NCBI GenBank assembly: GCA_964432985.1
Contig: CAYSPT010000018.1
Location: forward strand, 18,092 to 82,091
From: CAYSPT01 sp964432985
GTDB taxonomy: Bacteria; Muiribacteriota; CAYSPT01
Reading direction: 5' to 3'
Length of the DNA stretch: 64,000 nucleotides
Shown one piece after another: positions 17,863 through 24,699 of the stretch (its first letter is position 1; each line of letters opens with the position of its first letter). The notes beneath the pieces were generated by a model, which saw only the letters and a program-made list of their open reading frames with translations, did not search any database and was not told where the DNA came from. The position numbers were made by a program, and so were the translations under genes.

Positions 17863-18269
17863 TCCGGGTCACAGACCTCCTTCTTCATGACAGTCGTTTT
17901 ATCCTGCGAGTTTCCTCAACGGGCTTGACCAGCACAAAACCCCCATGGACCGGGCAGACTTTGCCCTCCCTAAGAAAAGGTTACTCAGTATTCAAAAATA
18001 AATCTATCGGGAATAGTCGTAATTGTCCCTTCGGTGAACCTGAAATACAACATGCTCTCAACCTGAAAGCAGTATTGGTGAATACCTGAAATGGGGGCAT
18101 TTAGGATCAGTATATTGCCAGAAAATTACTATCAAGCGGAAGTGCCTGTCCTGTCAGTCACTTACTCCCCTTACTTTCCACACTCCTTGCTTGAGGATGG
18201 GATCGACAGGCTTTGTTACTGAATCATGTTCTACAGGCAAATAGAAAGAACCCAGCCTTCTTGGGATTT
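17863..18269. other. Intergenic region with repeat R1
   Basis: 407 bp upstream of the STAS gene and downstream of a methyltransferase, both on the minus strand. Apart from the R1 copy at 18171-18280 I see no gene, tRNA or clear terminator. Confidence 0.6.
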
Positions 18270-18280
18270 TCATTTACTCC
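18171..18280. repeat. Dispersed intergenic repeat R1
   Basis: Shares about 100 bp of alignable sequence with 24496-24600. Best-conserved parts are TTACTTTCCAC, GTTACTGAATCATGTTCTAC and a CTTGGG-rich right end. It overlaps the last codons and stop of the methyltransferase gene. Confidence 0.65.
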
Positions 18281-18941
18281 CCAGGACAATCAAGCACAAG
18301 TTTACACCACAGTATTTCTGTATGATTTCTCGCGGAAGATAGCCCTCGGGTACTTCATCACAGAGTATGTCAATTACCCTGGAAATACCTATTTCCGCCT
18401 GCTCAAACGCGGTCAAGTAGTGCTCCCGGCTGTGCTTCATCGTGGCTATTTCATACTTTTCACCCTGAGAAGTGAAACTCGTGATACCGCCCCGGGCAAT
18501 AAAATCGGGATGAAAATCTGTGACCAGCAGGTGGCCGGGACTCTTGAGTACCCGGGAAAACTCCCCAATGACCTCATCTAATCCGGAGATGTGAGACAGG
18601 GCCAGGGCGCAGACCACGAGATCGAATGAGGCGTCTTCAAAGGGAAGCCCTGTATCGAGTGGCAGCAGACGAAAATCGATCTTCAGCCCTTCTAGCTGGG
18701 CCTTTTCCCGTGCCGCCGCGAGCATTTCAGGACAGGAATCAACTGCAGTAACCAAAGCTCCCCGGCGGGCAAGGGGCAGCGAGTACCGGCCTGTGCCGGT
18801 TGCGGCGTCCAGCACCTGTGAAAAGTTCAGTTTATCCAATAACTCCTTAGCCCGGGGCTCCTCGACGGTGATCAGGGGATTTTTCTCATCATCGTAGGTG
18901 GCGGCCCACAACGCATATCCTTCCTGGCTGTTTAGCGTCAT
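18270..18941 (-). CDS. Class I SAM-dependent methyltransferase
   Basis: 223 residues with the Rossmann methyltransferase motifs: motif I VLDAATGTGRYSLPLA, motif II VTAVDSCPEMLAAAREKA, and motif IV FDLVVCALALSHISGLDEVIGE followed by LKSPGHLLVTDFHP. It belongs to the UbiE/Methyltransf_11 group; the acceptor is not evident. Its ATG overlaps the adenosine deaminase stop codon as ATGA, so translation is coupled to that gene. It is one of two different methyltransferases flanking the deaminase, which suggests a shared nucleoside-related pathway, though that is inference from context. Confidence 0.85.
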   Translation of the reverse strand: MTLNSQEGYALWAATYDDEKNPLITVEEPRAKELLDKLNFSQVLDAATGTGRYSLPLARRGALVTAVDSCPEMLAAAREKAQLEGLKIDFRLLPLDTGLPFEDASFDLVVCALALSHISGLDEVIGEFSRVLKSPGHLLVTDFHPDFIARGGITSFTSQGEKYEIATMKHSREHYLTAFEQAEIGISRVIDILCDEVPEGYLPREIIQKYCGVNLCLIVLGSK

Positions 18942-20214
18942 GTGCAGCCTTTCTCCCTAACTTCTTCCGTTTTTTCAGCAGGTATTCGTTGGGGCCCAGC
19001 AGGTATTCGTTGGGGCCCAGCAGGTATTCGTTGGGGCCCAGCAGGTATTCGNNNNNNNNNNNNNNNNNNNNNNNNNNNNNNNNNNNNNNNNNNNNNNNNN
19101 NNNNNNNNNNNNNNNNNNNNNNNNNNNNNNNNNNNNNNNNNNNNNNNNNNNCAGCAGGTATTCGTTGGGGCCCAGCAGGTATTCGTTGGGGCCCAGCAGG
19201 TATTCGTTGGGGCCCAGGAGGTATTCGTTGGGGCCCAGGAGGTATTCGAAGGCCCGGTTGAAAACGGGCGGCCAGAGAATTGGTGTATATTTTCCGGAAA
19301 TCGTCTTTGGTAAAACCGAATACCCGCTCCAGCAACGCGTACTCGGAATTCAGGCTGTTTTGGAATATACCGGGATCGTCGGTGTTGACACTGTAACTCA
19401 TCCTGAGCTCGCGGGCGGCGGCAATGGGATGGTCCTCAATTCGCGCCACGCTGCCGGTTTTGACATTGCTGACGGGGCACATCTCCACGTGAATTCCCCG
19501 CTCGAGCACCTCATCGATCAATGCTGGATCCTTAAAGAGGCTGACTCCATGCCCGATACGGTCTGGATACCCGTAGTCAAGGGCGTCGCGGACCGATTCG
19601 GGACCGCACCATTCACCGGCGTGAATTTCGATTCCCATTCCCGCTTCGTGCAAACGGGAAAAGATATGCCGCAGGGGCTTCACCGGATACTCCTTTTCAA
19701 GGCCGGCCAGGCCGACACCGGCGATGAGATTTTCTTCGAACAAACGTTCGATAACGTCGATACGGGGCTCGATTTCCTCCGGCGGGCGGTGCCGGGGAAT
19801 ACAGGCCACCATCTCCACCTGGATGATTCCCGCTTCCAGCCGGTCGATCATCCGACGAAGACCGCCCATGACCTCGGTTGCCTCAACCGGATCCCCGGGA
19901 ATCAGGCTCGATGAAATCATGATCTCGAGATATCGAACATTCTGCTTCCTGGCGGTTTCCACGTATGATAAGAGGATCGGCGCGAACGGACCGAACTGCC
20001 CCCAGACCGGTTGGACTACCCGCCACCATGTCAAAAAATCATCGAATGTCTTTACCGGGTAGACACCCTCGAAATTTTCCGGCCGAATCGGATAGTCCGG
20101 GTCCTGGCGGCATAGCGATTCGGACATGGAGGGATCGATTATGCCTTCGAGATGGCAGTGGAGTTCTACTTTTGACAGTGATGTGATGTGATCTTCACAC
20201 GCAGATGAAAACAC
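18938..20214 (-). CDS. add: Adenosine deaminase with a minisatellite-expanded C-terminus
   Basis: Zinc hydrolase of the adenosine/AMP deaminase family. All catalytic motifs are present: VELHCHLEG (metal H-x-H), GVGLAGLEKEYP, EIHAGEW (HAGE), RIGHGVSLF, EMCPVSNVKTG and NTDDPGIF. The start is GTG at 20214 with AAAGGG upstream, overlapping the preceding methyltransferase by 20 bp. After AARFQPG the protein enters 7-residue repeats (GPQRIPP/GPQRIPA) encoded by a 21-bp array containing a gap. Because each unit is 21 bp the frame is kept whatever the copy number. It should resume as PAEKTEEVREKGCT and stop at 18938, overlapping the next ATG. Deamination of adenosine itself is likely but other 6-aminopurines are possible. 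Confidence 0.85.
18976..19250. repeat. 21-bp tandem repeat (coding minisatellite) in the deaminase gene
   Basis: Units of GCAGGTATTCGTTGGGGCC plus CA, repeated head to tail. About 3.5 are readable left of the gap and about 4.5 right of it; the rightmost two differ by one base (CAGGAGG). There are no unique spacers, so this is not a CRISPR array. Confidence 0.95.
19052..19151. other. Assembly gap (100 N)
   Basis: Inside the 21-bp tandem repeat; the copy number is therefore unknown. Confidence 1.
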
Positions 20215-20944
20215 CGAATTCCCTTTCGATAGCCGCGCTGCCGTCCAGATCACGCAGACATATGATGCGCTCAAATCCTGAAGATTCAAGAATAAGAATC
20301 ATTTCCGCCAGTGAAAATGCCCGCTGCCGCTCTTTAAATTCGATGATTTTACCGGCAGCGGTATCGATGATAATAGAGTGTTCGAAGCGGAATCCGTCCC
20401 GAATGCTTTTCTCGTTCAGGATGAATTTTCCGTCTTTCTCGCACCAGTTGTTTTCGTCCTCAAACTGCTCGCCGGGGATCAGTTTAGGACCGGCCAGAGT
20501 CATCAGGAATACACCGCCTGGTTTCAAAGCAGTCCGTAATTTGCGGAAGTGACGCGGTAGTTCATCGTCGGTCAGGAATCCCGGAGTATGATCGTAACCC
20601 AGGATGAAATCATAGGCGCTTTCATCAGTGAGTTCCGATCCCCGCTGCAGGCGGAATTCTACCTGGACACCGTTTTCTTCTGCGTATTTCCTGGCGGCGT
20701 CGAGATAGCTCCAGGCCACATCTATCGCTACTACCCGGTAGCCGCACGAAGCCATGGCCACCGCGTGACGGCCCGTGCCGCACCCGGCGTCGAGAATATC
20801 AAGCGGCGGCCGGAGCCCAAGCAGTGCTTCGATTTTCTTAAGCTCTTCCCTGCTCTGCTCCGGGTCCGGAAAACCGACCCAATCGGCAAATGACCGCTGG
20901 GCGTCCGGGTCCTCCCATCTCCAGTTGACGATTCTTCGTTTCAT
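20195..20944 (-). CDS. Class I SAM-dependent methyltransferase
   Basis: About 249 residues. Motif I is ILDAGCGTGRHAVAMA, motif II VVAIDVAWSYLDAARKYA, then DFILGYDHTPGFLTDDELPRH and LKPGGVFLMTLAGPK. The C-terminal half (FEHSIIIDTAAGKIIEFKERQRAFSLAEM and ILESSGFERI) is the usual substrate-cap arrangement of small-molecule methyltransferases. The start is ATG at 20944, or the adjacent TTG at 20947; the GAGGTGG ribosome binding site is rather distant (about 12-15 bases). First gene of the methyltransferase / deaminase / methyltransferase operon. Confidence 0.85.
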   Translation of the reverse strand: MKRRIVNWRWEDPDAQRSFADWVGFPDPEQSREELKKIEALLGLRPPLDILDAGCGTGRHAVAMASCGYRVVAIDVAWSYLDAARKYAEENGVQVEFRLQRGSELTDESAYDFILGYDHTPGFLTDDELPRHFRKLRTALKPGGVFLMTLAGPKLIPGEQFEDENNWCEKDGKFILNEKSIRDGFRFEHSIIIDTAAGKIIEFKERQRAFSLAEMILILESSGFERIICLRDLDGSAAIEREFGVFICV

Positions 20945-21026
20945 CAATGGTGACTACCACCTCATCCATTTCCTTCTTCTATAATCAAACAAGGGAGCGC
21001 TATTTGTCAACCATGCAGTTTCCTTA

Positions 21027-21056
21027 TTGTTTGGAGATCAGAAAAGCTGATACAAT
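21027..21056 (+). promoter_or_regulatory. Candidate promoter for the cyclase gene
   Basis: TTGTTT (21027-21032) and TACAAT (21051-21056), spacing 18 bp. It would give a very short leader before the ATG at 21075. Confidence 0.35.
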
Positions 21057-21074
21057 ACTATTCGGGAGGTAATC

Positions 21075-22655
21075 ATGAAAAAACATTACAAGGGCCCGTT
21101 TTTCCGGCACGTTTTGCTGGCTTTTTTCATCGCCATGATGCTCGGCGAGGTATTCACACAGAACATTTTCGACACCTTTTTCGTTGACAACTCTCCGGCG
21201 GTCCACGCCATCAGGAGCCAGGGCAGCGAAGACGGGGTGGAGTACGAAAGCGCCATGGCTATCCGCAGCCGGGTCGGCGACCTGGAGGACACAGCAACCT
21301 CGGGATTCATCGGCACCCTGGTCTTCATCCTGGAAATCGTCACGCTGATCATGCTCTACCGGTGGCTCAAACCGCTGTACCTCTGGGTGAGCACCAGGGA
21401 GAAGCGGTACAAACCCCGGGCCATGGTGGTGTTCAACAACTTCTACCAGGGCGTGTTTACCGCCTGGACCGTCTACCACCTGCTGGAGGGCCTGGCATTT
21501 CTCGCCAAATACAACCTGATGTACCTGCTTGAGTGGTACCTGCCGTTCTTCGGAATCAAGTTCGTGTTCGGTCTTTATTTGATCTACGCGTACCTGGAGC
21601 CCATCATGTTTATTTACATCTCCCGTTCGGTCTATTCCGAGGAGGAGATTTTCCTGAAAAAGACCGCCCGCCCCATCACTATCTACTCCAAGATCCTGCT
21701 GATGCTGCTTTTTCTGATCGTCATCCCATTCGCGGTGATAGCAGCCAACCTGGTCAAAGACAACTACGTAATCACCTACTACCAGAACTACAGCCTGACC
21801 ATGATCCTGTTTTCGGTGCTGCTCATTATCGGCAATCTCCAGATCATCTACCGCTCCATCCAGAAGCCGCTTGACATGATGGGATACAAGATGATCCAGC
21901 TGGCCGCGGGTGATTTCGACTGCAAGTCCGTGGTCTACTACGACGACGAAATCGGCCGCCTTAAGGCCACCATCAATGTCACGATTGACCAGCTCAAAGA
22001 ACGGGAGGAGCTGCGAGAGACCTTCGGCAAATACGTGTCCATCGAGGTGGCCAGGCAGCTGATCGAGGAAGGGAAAATCGATCTCGGCGGCGACGAGATC
22101 GAAGCCACGATATTGTTCTCTGACATCCGTAACTTCACAGCCATGAGCGAGAAGATGTCCGCCCCGCAGGTGGTGGAATTCCTGAACCGTTACTTCTCGT
22201 TCGTAACGGAACCCATCATGGAAAACAACGGGGTCATCAACAAGTTTATCGGCGATGCGGTCATGGCCATATTCACCCCCGCCATGGGATCGGAAAACCA
22301 CGTGGATGATGCCCTCCGCGCCGTCCTGGGTATGCGTAAGAAGCTCGAAGAGTTCAACGAATCGGACCTCATGGATCGGGAAATACGGTTCGGGGCCGGG
22401 CTCAATACCGGGATTCTGGTGGCCGGGAACATCGGCACGGAGAGGCGTCTCGAATACACGGTCATCGGCGACGTGGTCAACGTGGCGTCCCGTATCGAGG
22501 GGCAGACGAAACCACTCAATACCGACATCCTCATCAGCCAGAGGACCCACGACAGACTGTCACCGGAGCTGAAACAACACCACACCTTCACGCCCACCGC
22601 CCCTATTCAGCTTAAGGGCAAGGAAAAATCACTTACACTCTACAAAGTGACGTAA
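21075..22655 (+). CDS. Membrane-bound class III adenylate cyclase with HAMP-like linker
   Basis: 526 residues: several hydrophobic helices in the first 290, a HAMP-like linker (IYRSIQKPLDMMGYKMIQLAAG), then a class III cyclase domain. Metal-binding aspartates lie in ATILFSDIRNFTAM and NKFIGDAVMAIF. Lys in NKFIGD and Thr in YTVIGDVVNVASR are the purine-specifying pair expected for ATP, and the transition-state Asn and Arg (NVASRIE) are kept, so an active adenylate cyclase is predicted. ATG with GGGAGG 5 bases away. It stands alone on its strand between two minus-strand groups. The input sensed by the membrane part is unknown. Confidence 0.88.
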   Translation: MKKHYKGPFFRHVLLAFFIAMMLGEVFTQNIFDTFFVDNSPAVHAIRSQGSEDGVEYESAMAIRSRVGDLEDTATSGFIGTLVFILEIVTLIMLYRWLKPLYLWVSTREKRYKPRAMVVFNNFYQGVFTAWTVYHLLEGLAFLAKYNLMYLLEWYLPFFGIKFVFGLYLIYAYLEPIMFIYISRSVYSEEEIFLKKTARPITIYSKILLMLLFLIVIPFAVIAANLVKDNYVITYYQNYSLTMILFSVLLIIGNLQIIYRSIQKPLDMMGYKMIQLAAGDFDCKSVVYYDDEIGRLKATINVTIDQLKEREELRETFGKYVSIEVARQLIEEGKIDLGGDEIEATILFSDIRNFTAMSEKMSAPQVVEFLNRYFSFVTEPIMENNGVINKFIGDAVMAIFTPAMGSENHVDDALRAVLGMRKKLEEFNESDLMDREIRFGAGLNTGILVAGNIGTERRLEYTVIGDVVNVASRIEGQTKPLNTDILISQRTHDRLSPELKQHHTFTPTAPIQLKGKEKSLTLYKVT

Positions 22656-22760
22656 CAGCACATTACAGGAAGACTGCGACAGCTTTTTTCGGAGGTGTAG
22701 GTCGGAGATTTGCCATGGATGGCAAACGCCTTTGCAAAGCAAACAGGGCAGCGAGCCAAC

Positions 22761-22830
22761 CTTACTTTCCACGCTTCGAAGGCAAAGGGTGGGAATGACA
22801 GACGGTAGTTACTGAAGCGCTTTCTATGAT
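22761..22830. repeat. Dispersed intergenic repeat R1, diverged copy
   Basis: Retains CTTACTTTCCACGCTT, AAAGGGTGGG and GTTACTGAA in the same order as the copies at 18171 and 24496. Confidence 0.5.
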
Positions 22831-22907
22831 CACCGGCCACGTAGGAATGTGAGATCTTCGCGGGTCAATCTCAATCTCGAAGCTAACGTAAGTCAATAAG
22901 CACCTGG

Positions 22908-22956
22908 ATTCGCCGGTCAAGCCGGCGAATGACTAATTGTCAAGCCGGCGAATGAC
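22908..22956. repeat. Palindromic repeat with stem ATTCGCCGG/CCGGCGAAT
   Basis: A perfect 9-bp stem (22908-22916 and 22922-22930) around TCAAG, then a second GTCAAGCCGGCGAATGAC running into the gap. A related CCCGGTCAAGCCGG occurs at 42832-42845 upstream of another gene. Confidence 0.65.
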
Positions 22957-23056
22957 NNNNNNNNNNNNNNNNNNNNNNNNNNNNNNNNNNNNNNNNNNNN
23001 NNNNNNNNNNNNNNNNNNNNNNNNNNNNNNNNNNNNNNNNNNNNNNNNNNNNNNNN
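22957..23056. other. Assembly gap (100 N)
   Basis: Starts immediately after the second copy of the palindromic repeat. Confidence 1.
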
Positions 23057-23064
23057 ATGTCGTA

Positions 23065-23493
23065 CTAATCCGGAACCGTGAAATCGTCCTCGTACAAATG
23101 GCCCTTCGTGAGCGGCAGCGGACCGGTTTTTGTCAACAGTTCGTAGATTTGTATGTGGCCGGTGCACACCGCAGACGGACCGTCACGACCGGCGAGATAC
23201 ACACTTATCTGCAGGTGATGGGCCTCATCCTGCTGGATCTCGCTAAAATCCCAGTCAGCGGCATCCGATTCAAAGCCGCCCCCGGTGCGCGAAGTATCGT
23301 ATCGCACTTTGTCCCAATCAACATAGCACTGGAATACCTTGAGCAGCTCGCTGTTCCAGGTCAGGGTGGTAAAGCGCACGGCGATAGGTACGTTCACCGC
23401 GGGAATATCCTCAAAGAAGCCCCTGACAATGGGTAGTTTTCCCGGAGCTGGAAGTTCGATACTATCGATAGTGATTCGTGCGGAACCAGCCAT
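23065..23493 (-). CDS. Hypothetical protein
   Basis: 142 residues, no signal peptide, rich in beta-strand-like segments (SARITIDSIELPAP, NVPIAVRFTTLTWNSELLKVF, HHLQISVYLAG) and acidic toward the end. ATG with AAGGAG about 11 bases upstream. It follows the secreted helical protein at 23519 by 25 bp, so the two probably form an operon. I do not recognise the family; a small beta-sandwich is a guess from the strand pattern. Confidence 0.55.
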   Translation of the reverse strand: MAGSARITIDSIELPAPGKLPIVRGFFEDIPAVNVPIAVRFTTLTWNSELLKVFQCYVDWDKVRYDTSRTGGGFESDAADWDFSEIQQDEAHHLQISVYLAGRDGPSAVCTGHIQIYELLTKTGPLPLTKGHLYEDDFTVPD

Positions 23494-23518
23494 GTAGTCC
23501 GTTACTCCTTCTCAATTG

Positions 23519-24478
23519 TCAGTCCGTAAGCATCAAGGCCCAGACTGAGCTGAAAACACCGTGGCGGTACGGGTGCTTACCTATGTAGATCATACGCCGT
23601 ATTGATCCGAAATGGCCAGCCGGTAGCTGCTTTTCCACAATGTAGTCTACCGCTTTTTTGAAATCATCGAAATCCGTGTCCCCGATCATTACGCAGCAGA
23701 CGACCAGCTCAGCCAGTATGTCCACCTTATCCTTCTTTCGATACTCGGCCAGACCTTTGCGCAGCGTCCGCTTGAGCACCGCCATCTCTCCGGGAGAAAA
23801 CAGGGAAAAATCACATGATCCCCCCAGCATACCGAAGGGAATAACGATATGGACCAGGTCATACATCTTGCTCAGCGACTCCTCGTCCGAAAAGGAAAAT
23901 TCCTCACCGCTTACGGCCAGGGCAGCCAGCGCGGTACCATCCATGAGGCTGCGGATGGACTCTGTCGGTTCAAAGCCCAGACGTTCCAGGAAGTGAGCGT
24001 TCCACACCGGTACGTGCGTAACCAGGGGATGGGTGTAGTATGTCATCGATTCGGTCAGAAGCCGCTCCCGGATGACAAAACGGTAGGCCAGCGGCGCATA
24101 CTCCAACTCCTCCATGACTATCGAGAGCGGGAGAAAGCAGCTAATGTGAGACCACCGGTCCAAATCAGGTGATAGTTTATCGAGCAATTCGCTTATCCAG
24201 TACTCCAGCAGCTTCTTGACGGCGCTCCTCACCTGTTCGTCGGAGCTGGCACAGTAAACGTGATAAAAAAGGAAAATTTCCTCGCAGGCATCGACGAAAT
24301 TTTCCTTTTCCAGATTCACGGGACGGGAAAACGCGTAGGCAAGCGCCCGCCTGATGACCTCTTGTTTCACGGGATCCCGGTGCTCAAATTGAAGCACCGC
24401 TGAGTGGTCCGGCATCTCAGCGTGAACAGGCAGCACCATCATGAGGAGCACCGGTAGAGAAACGATGATCTTTTTCAT
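23519..24478 (-). CDS. Secreted all-helical protein of unknown function
   Basis: 319 residues with a signal peptide (KKIIVSLPVLLMMVLPVHA, cleavage before EMPDH). The rest is predicted helical and without membrane segments: QEVIRRALAYAFSRP, NFVDACEEIFLFYHVYCASS, VRSAVKKLLEYWISELLDKL, then repeated helix pairs. The C-terminal part (DILAELVVCCVMIGD, VDYIVEKQLPAGHFG) looks like an alpha/alpha toroid or terpene-cyclase-like repeat fold. This is weak fold-level inference only. An R1 repeat lies just upstream of its ATG, which has no convincing ribosome binding site. Confidence 0.6.
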   Translation of the reverse strand: MKKIIVSLPVLLMMVLPVHAEMPDHSAVLQFEHRDPVKQEVIRRALAYAFSRPVNLEKENFVDACEEIFLFYHVYCASSDEQVRSAVKKLLEYWISELLDKLSPDLDRWSHISCFLPLSIVMEELEYAPLAYRFVIRERLLTESMTYYTHPLVTHVPVWNAHFLERLGFEPTESIRSLMDGTALAALAVSGEEFSFSDEESLSKMYDLVHIVIPFGMLGGSCDFSLFSPGEMAVLKRTLRKGLAEYRKKDKVDILAELVVCCVMIGDTDFDDFKKAVDYIVEKQLPAGHFGSIRRMIYIGKHPYRHGVFSSVWALMLTD

Positions 24479-24495
24479 AGAATTACCCGATAACT

Positions 24496-24600
24496 TTACT
24501 TTCTACGCTCACTTATCGAGGGCGGGATTGATCAGCACTGTTACTGAATCATGTTCTACAAACTCAATAGGAATTTACCAGCACTCTTGGGTTCATTCTC
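24496..24600. repeat. Dispersed intergenic repeat R1
   Basis: Begins TTACTTTCTACGCTCACTTATCG-like and shares GTTACTGAATCATGTTCTAC exactly with 18171-18280. Confidence 0.65.
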
Positions 24601-24664
24601 GTTCATTGTCGCTCCACCCACCATCAAGTCTCTCATCGTTCCTGGCTGACGTTACCACCCTAGT

Positions 24665-24699
24665 GGTGTAAACCGCTAAAGTTATAAAGTCAAGCCTGA
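24665..24699. repeat. Dispersed repeat R2 at the recJ stop codon
   Basis: GGTGTAAACCGCT ... AAGCCTGA, about 35 bp, matching 38169-38203 with only a few mismatches. The recJ stop codon (24692-24690) lies inside it. Confidence 0.6.

Larger units (their letters stand above)
22656..23064. other. Intergenic region rich in short palindromes, partly unsequenced
   Basis: 409 bp between convergent genes. It contains TTGCCAT/ATGGCAA arms at about 22711-22727, an R1 partial copy (22761-22830), a 9-bp-stem hairpin and its partial repeat (22908-22956), and a 100-N gap. No gene seen. Confidence 0.6.

Noticed and set aside
19052..19151. Alternative C-terminus of the deaminase in L-L-G-P-N-E-Y repeats
   Set aside because: That reading changes frame only through the arbitrary gap length. 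The frame that keeps GPQRIPA ends in a sensible EKTEEVRE tail and an ATGA overlap.
18976..19250. CRISPR-like regular repeat
   Set aside because: Units are contiguous 21-mers without unique spacers, encode part of the deaminase, and no cas genes are present.
21024..22550. 508-residue minus-strand frame across the cyclase gene
   Set aside because: Antisense shadow; the plus-strand cyclase has all catalytic motifs and a clean ribosome binding site.
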